From assembly GCA_037951165.1 (NCBI GenBank), contig JBBDHG010000061.1, forward strand, positions 4,561,001 through 4,625,000: a DNA stretch of 64,000 nt. Reading direction: 5' to 3'. Of this stretch, positions 26,801-41,300 are shown in pieces (position 1 is the first letter of the stretch; the number at the start of each line of letters is the position of its first letter). Position numbers and translations under genes: made by a program. Origin of the DNA: Lophius americanus. Lineage: Eukaryota > Chordata > Actinopteri > Lophiiformes > Lophiidae. The notes beneath the pieces are model-generated. The model worked only from the letters and a program-made list of their open reading frames with translations, did not search any database and was not told where the DNA came from.

Positions 26801-29800
26801 TATTAGACTTCTCTAAGTCTGGTACCATCATACCTTAATGAGAAGCAAAAACAAATATGTCTTGCACTTGATTGCTCCCCATGCTCGCACGGATTTGATG
26901 AAAAGTGCTTTTTGGGTCGCTGCCCTCCCTTTTTGGAACACACTACAGAAAGACCTAAAACTGCTGGAGCTGATTTCTCCTAATGACTTTGCTGGGATTC
27001 TTAAGGAATAAGAACATGAGACTATTGGACAGTGTAGTTTCACTAGTTTTGTTACTTGTATTGATATTTATTGTATTTGTTCACTCGGTACTTCTACGTG
27101 TAATTTCATGTCGTGCCCTGCTGCCCTCTTGGCTAGATCACGCTTTTAAAAGAGATCCTCGATCTCAATGGGCTTTTATTCTCCTGATTGAAATAATGTT
27201 GAATTTAAGAAAAGAAAGCCCAGTGCAGAATGATTTCAGTGAGTGCAGTAATGGGTTTTTAGTTACATTGCTGGGAGAAAAATGAGGAGGACAAACCTGT
27301 TCTGCTGCTCTTGCTGCAAAAGCTGAACGGCAATCTTTCTCAGATCCAGCACTTCCTTCAATTCATCATCCTCTTCATCGACCAGCTGTTCCTTATCCGA
27401 ACTGGAAAGAGATGAGAAAGAGTGTAGCACTTACAGTTTGAACTCAGATTTACAAATCACACACATCTTTTCCAACAACATGATCTTGTCCAAGTTCAGA
27501 AAAGTTTGGCAAACACAATAAATCGATCCCCATCCCCTACATGTTCAAAATGATGTCAGCTAAACTCATCTTCTCGACCACATTTGTTATTGAGACTCTA
27601 AATCAAGGCTGGGCATGAAGTTTCTGACACTTTGAAGGAAAAACACAAAATCTTGGCCGACTCCTTAAACTGACTTGCAGGTTCCAGAACAGATGCACTC
27701 TTTGCCAGGAGACTTTGTCATGTTCATGGTTCATGATACTGACTTGTCCACCAGCCAGTTGGACAGATAGAGCTCAATGTGAGCCATACCATACATACTG
27801 ACGCGGGGGTGTTTCCTCTCAGCATTCACTATCCATCTGATTGATGGCACAGTCAGCTACTGTAGCCGCTGCTCACTGGTGTGGACAGTTGTAAACTCCT
27901 TATGGCTTATTTGTCATCACTCTGGCTCTCCTGATTAGCAATGGAGGATTTATACAAAACCTTTACCCATAGTTCTAGTTCTACACAGTTTTGTGTTATA
28001 TAATCCTTCGCTTTTGTCAGTTAAGGTGAATTAAAATGTAACAAATTGTTACATTTTAGATGACACTAAGCATCACACACAGCAGAAAAATGTTTTTCAC
28101 TTCTGTTTGCAGTAACTCATTGGAATGTATGCGGAAACGCCCAACATGAAATTTCTGCAGAATTGTAAGAAAATGTAAAACATCTGAATAAATCAAATAA
28201 ACAGTTTTAATTGAGACTACATGTATTTTAATAGTATTTTTCCACTTGTTTATTTATCTGAACATCTCCAATGGGGAAAGTTACTTTAAGGAAGAATACC
28301 TTTATTGTTTGATCAGATTTCAAAGTTATCATTTAGGGCCTGTCCTTGACATGCCAGGGTATGCTAGGTAGGCTTGATGACCTTAAGGTCTTGGGGTCGT
28401 CAGTATGACATATGAGGAAGGTGCTTCATTCATATGTTCTGCTCCTGAAAGTGAGAGCTGATTTTCAACTAATTACACCTTTCAGAGAAATAGGACTTGG
28501 CAGGAGCTTATAATGGAACTGAATGGAACTGATATGAACCGGTGTTCTCTATGTCCGCTTTATTGGTACAGTTTGCCTTGAGACTGAGGGGAAACGTTGT
28601 TTAATCCTCTTACATTTTATGTTATTGTTGCTTTCCTGGTGGTGGTATGAGTAAATGTGACGGGTTGTTGAGAGTTTAGTAGTTAATAATGACAGTTAAG
28701 TGAAATATGTGATATCTATTAGTTATGCAGCATCATGTCATTTGGTGTAATAGTGCTACATCCTCCATGGTTTCAGTGCGTAGAACCTCATTTAAACCAC
28801 TTTATTCCACTAGAGAAATGTAACTGTCTCTTTGAATGTGGACTGGTTATGTAGTATGTAGTGTGGCAACAGCCTGTAGGTGTTATGTCACTGTGAAGGC
28901 ATTTGAGGGAAGCTTAATTGCGGCAGTGTGGCACTGAAATCTTAGGTTGAAAACCCACGGCCCGCCACTGATGTGGATACATTTTGTGACTAAAGAACAG
29001 TCAGAGACCCTCTACCTCTCCCACTGCAACGGTCTTTGAGCGATCAAAAAATAACTTCCAGACATACAGATGGGTTTGTGTTTCAACAAATACAATATAC
29101 ATTAAATGCTATTGAAACATACACTGATCAGCCATAACATTATAACCACTAACTCTGCAAAAATCCGTGGTAGAGGTTATAAATAGAATGAGAAATAGTA
29201 TTTGCTTCAGCAGCAGAGGTGAAGATGTGTCAGAATTGATTTTAATGCTGTATTGACTCACCCCGATTCCTCCTTCCAGCTGTCTCTTTCTTTGCTCTGG
29301 TGAGACATGCTAAGAACTTTCTCCAGTTCCTGAAAAGCCCCCACACACACCCACCCAATCCAGGTCACGCACCAGTAGCCAGAAACTGATCTTATGTGGA
29401 GTTCAGACCTTCCCATTATGCCTGTTATTATCCTACAAAGAAAACAATTTAAATCATACCTTTATACAAGACACATGACTGTTCTGTTGCCCATGACTCT
29501 CTGACAGAGCAGGATCCTCATCTGGGTTGGGTTCTATAAAGTCATAGACATCCTGATCTGATAGAGGGAGGAAGCATCCGCGTTCATCACACATACTTTC
29601 ACATATGAGGCACTTCATTCAACAACTCCCGAGTCTCTCTTATTCTTTCATAGCGATTAAGTGATACTTGTTTTTCTGTAACCTTTGCAAGAGTCCATTT
29701 TGGTGAGGAGTGAGAGAGCATCAGCGCGGACTGTCTCTGAAACCTGAGAGTGCAGACTGACGGTGTCGTCGTCTGACGGCTGCAGGATGAGAATAAGAAC

Positions 29801-32800
29801 AAAAACAACAATGAGTGGATTATCGGTTTTGGTTCACATCAGTATCAAGTTTGAGTTCTAGTCACGTTACAGGTCATATCCGTCTAAATCTGACTCCGGA
29901 TCAAGTTTTTCAAATAAATTTTGCTTTCTGTCTGTTTTCTCAAGGAATACTACAAGGAGACTACATGTGTATTGGGCAGAGATAGACTACATACAAGTTA
30001 TTGAAATTGATGCTTCAAATAACAACCTCATCCTCCATTCTAGACATGGTTGTTCTCCCCTGTCCTCCAGTCACCCCAAGTCAACCTCACCTACATCAGA
30101 GAGTCACTCCTACAGGCAGGAATGCAGGCGGTAACCTGCCTGCATTCAGGTCTTGCTATATACTCCTCTGCTTGGCTGATTTATCTATGTAGCCATAATT
30201 GAACTAGGAGTGTTTTAAGTTTCCTTCTATATGTACACATTTTCTAGAACGTTTTATGAGCGCAGCCTGTCTGATTTAGCCTCAGTTAGTTTAATTGTTA
30301 CCTCCAAGGAGGATATGTTTTCACTGGCATTTGTCTATCTGTCTATCATTTAGCAAAATTGCAAAAAGAACTGAATGGATTTTCGTGAAACTCGGTTGAA
30401 TAGTTAAGACATATGACAGAACCCATTATATTTTGGAACGGATTCAGATAAAAAGGTAGAATCAGGAATTTGTTTCTCTTTCTTTAACATTGTACATAGG
30501 GCTCTTAATTTTTTACACTCTTTCCCTGCATTATTCCACATCCTTTAACATTCTGAGAAAGGATCCAGTTTGAAGACCACCAGGGATAATAATGACAGCT
30601 GATTTTGATGGCTTTTATGTCTTTGTAACGTACTAATGGGAAAACTGAGCTCCCTCGGCATAGTTTTTTTGCTCTTCTGGGTGCTGTTCTGGTAACAGTA
30701 GATCTGCTAACTCTTCTACTGCCGATTGCAAAGATGTCTTATCGTCTGTTGCTCTTTCTGCAAAGTCAGATTACAAGCCTCTTTGTTCCATTAAACATTT
30801 TCTCGACAGCTCATATCGATAATTAAAACAGCCTATATCTAGCAAGAATGAGACATGTCTGCCCTTTGAAACAGTACGCATGCCCTAATTTATAGGTTGT
30901 TGCTCAAGTCGTCTGTAAGAATAACAACAATGTCATATTTGTGAGACCATTCATTGTATTGAAACTGAAAGGAACTAGTTGTAAGAATGTACTTAGAACA
31001 TATTGCTCTTGAAGATTTGAAAAGTGGATGATGAAGACCTGACAATCTGCATTATTGATGGTGATAATATGAACATGTTACATATTAGTGCCTGTGCCTG
31101 AGCCTGCTTCTATTGTTATAACCATATAACCAACAAAATAGTAACTTGCTCACAACCATCAGCACTTTTACACAAAGTGAAACTTCTGTACCTAAAATGT
31201 ACTGATAACCAGTAAAACACGATAATGTCATCATCAGGCAATCATTTAATAATGATTAACTGAACCTGACCTCAGTTGTTGACAGCCTCTTGTCACCATT
31301 GTCACTACCAATTCCAGAGTCAGGACCATGGTTCTTACTGGGATAAACATCTTCCATGCTGGAAATATGCAAAGCAGAACTGTTAGTTATAGCTGTACTT
31401 TAGTCACAGGCAATGATAAAATCCAATTTTCACATGCTTAACCATGAAAAGTGTTCCGTGTGTTATTAACACAATGCATTACTTAGGGTCATGGGAACGT
31501 GTAGATAGATACAAACAATTAGTTTAAAAGAAAGGGAATGACACCAAAGCAGGTCTATTCAGTACCTGTCTGTAAGTTGCTGTGGAAGGCAACGTTTGCC
31601 AAGGGATGGGAGGTCCAGGGTGTCTGGCTTCTTTTCCATCCTACATGCCTGAATGTTCAGGTACTTGAATATGTGCACTTTGCCCTTGAGACAAATCTGG
31701 AAGATAGAAACGCACACCAGAAATACGTTCATTCATCCACTAGATGGTGCAGTGGAACCAGGTTGTTTAGAAAGTGGGTGTCAACTCAACCACACTCAGG
31801 AAGCCCATGTTGACACTATACTTTAAATCTCAATTATATGGACATGAAGAAGTATACGCTCACCTGTGCTGGTGGAGACTGCATAGGATTGCTGTCGAGG
31901 ATGATATGCTGCAGGTGCCTGAGTTTCCTGTAGGCTGCAGGAATCTCTGTGATCTTATTGCAGGAGAAGTCAAGTCGGATTAGAGGCAGGTCAGCCAACT
32001 CTGCAAGTAAAAAAAAGTGTTTCAAAAGCAGCTTTTGTTTAATGTGATGCGCTTCTTCCAGTGTGCAACGCCGACCACAAGGCCACCTTTGTTATTGTTA
32101 TGGGTCAGATCGAACCAGTGCACTGCAACATCTTAAATACTGAGCCATGCCCATATTTACATTTTTTTGGGCTTCACTAATATGACATCTTAACATTGGG
32201 TGAAAAGCAGGGTACAAATTTGATAATTCACCAGTTCATCACAAAGTTCAACAATGGAAAATAAAGACTCAACATTTCACCTATTCAACTTGTTGGAAGA
32301 AGATGGTATGATGATGAAACCTAGGTAAATACAATGAGTCCACATGGAAAGGCCCGAGGTCCTGAGGGCTTAGCACTAGGCCATTGAGCTTGAGAGTTCT
32401 CCAGTGATTGTGTATTTGCATTACTATACAGTTCATACACTCCAACAAAATTGCAGTGGATAATGCGGAAATTATTCACTTTGCGATTCAAGCACAAAAG
32501 AACAACTAAACGTTAAGTTTAAGTTAGATTCTCCTTGTATGCCAATGCAACGATTAACATTTGTTCATTTTATATTTTCAATTAAATCTTCTCAAAAACA
32601 GGTATCTGCAACTGTCTTTATGTCTGCTTCCAATTCAACCTCAGTGGATTCATAAAACTCAAAAATGAGGAAGTCCAGTACCATAGCATCATATGCATTT
32701 CAGCCTTTTAACTTTATGTAGGCCTAATGTAAACGCATATGGAGGATGCATGGTTTCTTGTGTTACGGCTAAGAATTGTTAAGCATGGCTTATTTAAGGC

Positions 32801-35306
32801 CCTTTTCATTGCTTCTGTAAGACGTCATTGCTTCCTAAACATTGGTTATCTCCATGGTAGTGATTCTAGCTGCGTATTCAATTATCTGACATGCAACACA
32901 AATACTGTGTTAGGGCTGACGGGAGAATTCCAAAGAATGTGGCGATTAAAAAAAGAGGGATGCACTGACCCTCAGGCAGCATGTGAAGACAATTCTTCCT
33001 GATGTTGAGTTCTCGTAAGGCTTGAAGACGTCCCACTTGGGCTGGCAATACTTGGATCTCATTGCAGCTAACATCCTGCGAGGCGAGACATAGTTTGGGA
33101 AATGGTATTACTCTGGTGTGATGATATATCTATATAGTGCATAAACACTGACAAATCCACGCTACTCACCAGCTCCATCAAATCTTTGGCCTTGCCAATT
33201 TCCTCGGGGATGGACACGAGCTTGTTGTTGCTCACTAACAGAACTTTGAGGGGGAGGCTGAACAAGTATTTTGGCAAAACTGACAAGAGATTTCGGCTAT
33301 GGAAAAGAGACAAAACATTAACCTTTTAGCAAAAGAGGAAATGTCTCTCCCACGGCATCAAGTCCTGAAATGGGGAGGACACACTTTCTGAGATATGTAA
33401 AACAAAAAACAATAATAGATTTACTTTTTAACATATTTGAGAATCCAAATTGATGTATAGTGCCAACAATGACCCACCTGATATCCAGATAAGTCAGCAT
33501 CTGCAGATTGATAATGGCTTCTGGTATGCACTTGATACAGTTGTGGTAGAGGTTGAGCGACTCGAGGGGGGCGAACAGACACACTTCTGGAGGGATTTCT
33601 GTTATACGATTCTTGGATAAATCTGAAAGACAGGGAAACAGAAACTGGTTAAATATGTAGACATTGATACAATAATGAAACACAATCTCTATGAGATGTT
33701 GGAACTGTTCATCATGAGTCCTTTAGGCACAAGGCCATTGGCTTGAAAGAATAATCAATACGTCTCTGTAACGAAGCAGCAGGCAGTCTGCCTCTTCATC
33801 GATGTTGGAGTAAGATTACACCTGCCTCGAACCTCAATGGTTTACATGTTACTGGCAGTCTAATATCTGATTACTGATCTCAGCAGGAGTGGCAGAGTAA
33901 TTGCCAAAGATTTATATGAAAGGGTGGAAGGTCATATAAAACTACCCCCATATCTTATTTTGTTGTCCAATGATCACTTGGAAGCAGCAGAAGATGAACA
34001 CCAAATGGTGATAAAGAAGGGATATTCTTTACTTTTTATAAGGAAGAGACAAATGTTTTCTATGAAAATGAATAGCTTAGAATAACAATAATATCGCTTT
34101 TGAATTGACCTTCCTGAGCTTAGTCCTTAAGAATAATATTTTGAAACAACAAATATTGAAATGCTGACACTTACAATAATTTCACACATTTGCTTTAGCA
34201 AGGTTTATTCCCTCTGCAAATTCCTTTTTAGCAACAGCCATGCAAACACCTCTGTGAATAGGCTATACGCTAATGTTACGTCGTTACACACTCAGACTAA
34301 CAAGCCTTACATAACGTTTAGCATGTATGTCTGCAGCAGTTGTCATCCCAGGTTAGCTTGTAAGAAGGGTAATATTTGCCAATTAATACTAAGAACAATG
34401 AACAACTTTGCTGATGGAATCTAATTCATTTATGCTAATATGAAATTATTCACATTAGCAAATCATTGTAAAGCAGACATTAATATTGGTAACAAATTTC
34501 ATATTTTATTTCAACTGTTCCCTTTAGGGGTCACCACAGCGGATCAACTCTTTCCAACTTGCCTACATGTCCTCTGCCACTACATCCAGAAATCTCCTCT
34601 GTGGTCTTCCCCTTTTTCTCCTGCCCAGCAGCTCTGTCTCCAGAATCCTCCTACCATTAGATCGACTATCCCGCCTTTCCACTTGTCCAAACCATCTCAA
34701 TCTGGTCTCTCTACCTTTGGCTCAGAGACGTCTAGCCTTGCCTGTCCCTCTGATTTGCTCGTTTCTAATCCTGTCCATCCTCGTTACTCCCAGAGAAAAT
34801 CTTAACATGTTGAACCTCCAGCTCTACATCCTGTCTTTTGGTCAGTGCCTCTGAACCATACACAACTGCTCTCACTACTGTCTTGTAAACCTTTCCCTTC
34901 ACTCTTGCTGCTACTCATCTGTCACAGATAACTCCTGACACCCTTCTCCACTCACTCCACACTGCCCTGCCTTCACGTCTATTCCTTGAATCCTCATCTT
35001 TCCACCTGCTTCCCTTGCATTTACACAGAAACATTTTTTATGGTAATCCATCAAAAACCTGTTGAACACATTTCACTTGCGAGCCTCAACTGTCAACCAA
35101 ATGGTGGCGCTGTAGGAAAAGCCGGTGGGTTTATCGTCTGGGATCCATGACCCCCCGACACGATATATGGCATGCATCCATGTAAGAATCCACCCACCTA
35201 ATCCATCCATCCATCCATCCATCCATCCATCCATCCACTTTCTTCCATTTATCTCATGTCTATTGCAGTGGCCGTAGACTAATCAGGATATTCCAGACAT
35301 CCCCCT

Positions 35307-35351
<45 letters not shown>

Positions 35352-38300
35352 CATAATCATAATCATAATCATAATAATGATAAATAATAATATTTAATTA
35401 AATTTTTGTTTAATTTTGGAGCAAAGATAACAGAAGACTCGTCAACAAATTGACTTGGCCATTCCCTTTGACCATACCACTGAAAAGATCAATTGATCAA
35501 CCCATTGATCCACCCCTCCATTTTCTTCTCCATCTGTTAGCAATGGCAGTAGCTAATCGGGGTATTCCAGACGCCCTTCTTCCCACCAACACTTCCCTGG
35601 CTAAAGTGTATATAAAATCCCTCCAGTCAGTTGTAGATCTCATCATATCAGCGTCCTTGCACCTACTCGTCTTTCTCTTTAGGGAATATGCACGTAATCC
35701 CTCTGAGTTGTAAATTAACATAAGGGAGCATATCATCTGTATCACTTGATAAAATATTCAGATAGTGGCTCTCACCAAAGAATATCAAAATAGAGAAGGG
35801 TGTTCAGGTTAGTCTCACAACTCGAGAGTCTGCCCTCATTCAATACTTTCTCATACATGAGCATCAGGAACTACATTTTAAAAGGCATCTACAGATATGT
35901 CTTTGCATTACATAAAAATCCTCAGTTGATGCACATCATGCCTGAAGGCTGCCGATTCACTCATACACATAGCACAAAACATTTCACACACATGCGCACA
36001 AAATCCCACTATCCGTCTCTCACTGTTTGTGTCTATTATAAAATGAGGCACAGCCAGCCTCCATTTAAACAAAAACATGAGGAATCATGGGGAGGAATAC
36101 ATGAAAAAACAGCTTACATTGTTTAGACTTCTCCTTCAGACACATATTGATTCAGTCTTTGCAAAATTGGTTCGTGCATGTATGTGTATGTGTGCGTGTG
36201 AATTTGTGTGTGTGTATGAGATGGAGAAAGATAAAGAGAGAAAACAAGCTTGGCCTCTGATTTATCTCTTGGTGACATGATAATTAAAGACTTATGCGAA
36301 TGTCTGCACAGTCCCAGATGAAGACAGCTTTCAATTATTCACTCCAACCCAACTGAGGTGCCAGCTCCATGCTGCTGGAGGAGCATACACAACTGCAATG
36401 CCATCCCCTTAATTCATGCAATGACATATCAGTAACACAGCTACAAAGGCTCAACTCAAAGCCCTCACTGACCCACTGTTAAGAGCTTTCTGTTACTGCT
36501 CTGGTAGGCTAAGCACAAAATGTGATATATGTGGCTCTTATTCAAATCGTATCTCAGCATGTGTGTGCAGATATGGTTTGGCAACCATAAGTCTAAGACT
36601 AGGTTTACTTTTCAAGCCACTTTGTTCAATTCCAGTTCTCTGTACAGATAACATTTGGTTATCTTGATGGTTCGAATTCAATATAACTCTATTGTGAGGG
36701 TATCAGTCCCTCGAAACAGCATCTTGATACATTTCTGCAAACATATGTTTCACCAACATCAAAGACAACAATTTTTTGGGACAACTCATGGTATTCAAAC
36801 AGAACTTCACGTGCACCTGGCAAATCTATGCGGAACATTTTGCTCTGGAGGACATCAAAAATGTTACCGGCTCTTCACGAGATGGTGAACAGGGGAATAC
36901 TTGATAACATCTCACCTAAGCGGTTGTATTTTATTGTGCTAGCTGATGAGAACACGCTCAGGGCATGCATATTTACAAGAAGCTACATAATGTTCAGAAG
37001 TCACATGAGCACAAAATGATTTGACCAAGGACCATAGGAAGAGACGCATTTAAGACACAAAGACCAAAAAAATCTGAGTCTGTCATACTAATGATTGGAT
37101 TTGGGTCACTTCAGCCTGGTAATGTGAACATGGTTTGCTAAGCCTCTTTAAATAGTCCAAACAGACCAGCCTGTGTAGCCGACTTCTGACAGCAGCCAGT
37201 AAGCAGAAGTGAGAAGCAGACCACGAGATAGTCAGATAGAAGTCCCAACAGAGGGAAAGACTAAAGCACAGGTCACAGGGTATACTTGTTTTCTATTATG
37301 ACTAAATGTTGCCTCTCCCTGAGGCTCAGACCTTGATGCTGTATACCAGCTGAGCATAGATGAATTCTCCACCTTCCTCCCTCCTGCCATGTCAACTGGG
37401 GCATTTTTCTGCAGAAACGGATTCATCTAGGTCGAGTAGAGATGGGGGTGGGAGGACGCAGCCTTTGTGAGTTTGCCCATTTCCCTCCTCCAGTCCAGGC
37501 CATTCACCATCTGCGGCCCAAAGGCCCACCAGGCAGACCACGAGGTTAAAAAAAAAATGATGGGCGGCTTTTTCTTCACATGACACAGCACATTCAAACA
37601 AACAGAAAAGGCACTTGATAGGGACATGATTTATTGCTGTTAATTATTTGCCACCTTTTTGCCAGATGTGACCACAGCATCTGGCAGGAAGGTTCTGGGT
37701 GGGGTCAGGACACTGCTGACTGTAAGGTGTTGACAGGGTCCCACTTTAGCAATATTGTAACTCGGTGTTTGAATTGGCTGTTCAATATCTGTTACTTGAT
37801 ATTGAGGGGATCCTCATCAGTTTCTATCAGGAGTCATTTCAACAATGCCATGATAGTTTTGGGTGCATTCTTTCAGTGTCCACATATGAGGCTTAATATC
37901 TATTCCCCCTGAAAATGGCTTATGAGGACTAGTTGGAACTCCTGGGTGCCACTGACATTGTTTGAGCTGGTGGACGGTTGGGTCATGCAAATTGTTCGTT
38001 AATGGTCTCTGAAACATAGGTTTTGCTCAGAAACTTTGTGGCAGGTTGTCTGTGGGTGTTGATGAGGATTTCCCTTTATCGTGATATTTTAGCTGACAAG
38101 TCATTGTCCTGATAATAATTCAATAGTTTTCTTCTATTTTATCCCACCATCATAATGTCAGTACAATATAAATGCAAAATACACTTCATGAACAAGAGGA
38201 GTTATTTGTAGGTAATGGCATTTATACTTGCTGTAATAGCCAATTACCTTGAGGGTCCAGTTACTGTGCAGTGGGTCAGTTCACTGATTACAGTGGATCT

Positions 38301-41300
38301 GTAGAGAGTTTGTTAGATTTTTGGTATTTCAGTATTTTCTGCTAATTTGAAAAATCCTTCTCTAAATTATGTGCTCTCATTCATAATTTGTTTTTTAACC
38401 AAAATGTGCCAACACCAGTGTGAGGGCAAATAATTGATCCCTGTTGTTCATGGCAACAGAAGCTCATTGAAAATTTTATTTCCTCCAGAGATAAATAGTT
38501 GGATGTGTTATTAGATTCTCAATTCATACCAGGAAGAAAATAACAAGAAGATGTCATTAAGGATCACCAGGAAGAAATTAAATGCTGTGGTGAAACATGG
38601 CATTTCTGTTTCATCCCTACTGTTTTTATGTAGATGAATGAAGTTTATTATAATGACTAGGCAATATAAAAGTGTGATTAACTTAAATAATTGCGGTGAG
38701 ACAGTTTTGTAATAATTGTGGAAGGCCTACTTACAGTCACAGACAATCCTAAATAGAACAAGTCCATGCCCAAGGAGCCTAGACTGACCGCACACACATG
38801 CAGACACACAGATCATTTCCTTCAAAATTATACAAAATCACAATGTAGATGTTAGCTGGAATTAATTAATGATTACAAAATGTTAGATATAACATCATGG
38901 CTTCATGGTTACAATGACACATTTTTCTTCTCTGACTAAGTGTTGAAAAATCAAAAACTTATATGAACCATAATTGACATTGTAAATGCACTTGCTAATT
39001 GGCTTGAGACTCTAAGTGCTGAGTAATGAAATTTTGTGTGGGAGACAACTCTTATAAGGACCAAGGCATTCTGTCAAATTGCACAACTTCTGTTATATGA
39101 AAGATTTTTTCTTCTTTTCACAGGCAATTTATATATTGTTTTATTTATTTCAACAATAACATAGGAATATATGTTACCTGTGAGTTTGAATAATAACAAC
39201 TCTGATTTGTCAAAACTTCTCTCAAACGTATCTGTTCCATACCAACGGAACTTCAAACGACATTAGATATAACAAAGCACTAATCCAAAAGTTCTTTTTA
39301 ATCGAGAACTTGACATGAAAAGTCAAGTCAAGTCTTAAAATATCTCAATTCATCTCATAAGCTTTCGGAGGAATGTGAATTTCTTTGAGGCATTGTGAGC
39401 TCATGAGACAAATTCTAATTAACATCGGTGTCATATTTCTGAATATACAGGATGCTCCTGTATTGAATCTAAAAGATATATCTAATGGACACTCAACTCA
39501 ATTCTACTGTACAAAGACAAAGTGAAGTATGTGCTAAATTCCAAACAGCTTTTCTGTTGGCAGGTGGTGGCATCAAAGTCTAAGCGCAAACACAAGTATC
39601 TCTGAAAAATGCAATCATAATATATAACAAAATTACTGAACAGAAGAAAAAATACACCAATTTAGATCAGGAATGGAACAAAAACGTAAATTTGGCAAAA
39701 TTGCTAATGATAAACTTTGCTTTTTTACTGCAGAGGGGATTAATATAAAAAAACAAATCATTGGGCAACTACATTACAACCCTGTAGGTACAGGTTAACT
39801 CTTTTTGTTACACGGGGCATAAACCTCATATTAACGTCAGTTTTGTCCTAACCTTGGGTTCTGGCTGGCAGGTATGCGTTTGTGTCGTCTCGACATGCAA
39901 ACACACACATAGAATTCTAGAGCCCTGAGGGAGCTCAGGTGAGGATATGTATATTTTTTGAAGACTAAACTTGTGTTGCTAGGATGGCTACAAAATAAAT
40001 AAAAACGGTGTTTTTTATTGTGTGTGTAAACATTTCTCTATTTGTGTATGTTGTGTGGTGTGTCTGCGAGTTTAAAAAAAGTTATTTACACCTTGCCAGG
40101 AAACTTGAGCCTTCTGAAGGAGTTGACCTGCATGAGCACACTGAAGGTATTTAAACAGGTGGATTATTAAATCCAAGATCGCTGGCTTTAGACTTGTGTC
40201 CTTGTGGCGACTGTCCGTCACAGGCTGTTTGCCAAGACTAATCTTCTCAGGAACATAACCACAAGGAAACAGTCTCACAGTATAAAATGTACATTTTACT
40301 ATTTTGAGTCTTGAACATTGCTATAAAAGATGTTATATCATTTTTGACACCTGTTTGAACCAGCTCTTGACAATTTACTGTAGAAGTTTAGAGATGAAAT
40401 GGTGAATATTGTAGCTTTAGGTGAAGATTGGTTTTAAGTACCAGATTGCATGAAAAGCTGATGGATTTGGAGTTTAATGACAGATTGTGTGCAGATTTCT
40501 TTAAAATTTCAGCCCATTCAGGAAGCAAACAAATATAAAATCAATCACAATCTGCTCCGTTTCCTACTTTCTTAACTTTTCTGGGGATAAATCATTATGC
40601 TCCTGCAAAGACCAAACAATGATGTGTGTCTAAGAATGTTTATTGTATCGTCTGAACTTGGACATGTGTCTTCACTTTGTGCTTTGCCAGACATGCTACA
40701 CACTTGCACTCACAGTGCATAGTGCTGCAGCAGATGCACTTCCATAACGTCAGTGTGAATCCTTGGAAGCAGGGTCTGCCAGGATATGAACCTGACTTCT
40801 GTCCAGGTTGATGCACTATTTCCCAGCCCCTCCTAAAGGTCAGGGGTGCAGCTCAGAACTCTCACACCTTCCTATGAGAAAACAAACTGACTGGAGACAA
40901 ACTGCCAGTAGCATTCTGCACATAGACACCGCTGTGTGAGCTGGCCTCTCTCTCTCCCCCTGTGTGCACACACTGGAGCCTTCTGACTATCATTAGTTTG
41001 TTAGAGACCCCTTGTTTAGACCCCTGTCTTTAAAGGATCTAATTTTATCTTTGAAAACCAGCGTTGGGATGAAAAATTAAAAGTTGAGAGCCATGGTATT
41101 ATTTCACTGGAGGATACAGATCTAAAGATAAATATAGAAGTAATTCTGTCTATTCAGAGGTATATTTAGAAATAAAGCTAGGGAAAAAAAGGTTAGTGTC
41201 TGCAGACTTCCATTTCAAAACACTTCTCTAAAGAGTCTTTATGTGAGATATTTCTCTCCACAGCATGATCATTGTTGATATACAGGAAGGTGCTCTCTTT

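Noticed and set aside
34440..34854. Long plus-strand frames in lrch2 intron 1
   Set aside because: The real coding signal (GRRKRGRPQRRF) is on the minus strand and belongs to a LINE; the plus frames are shadows.
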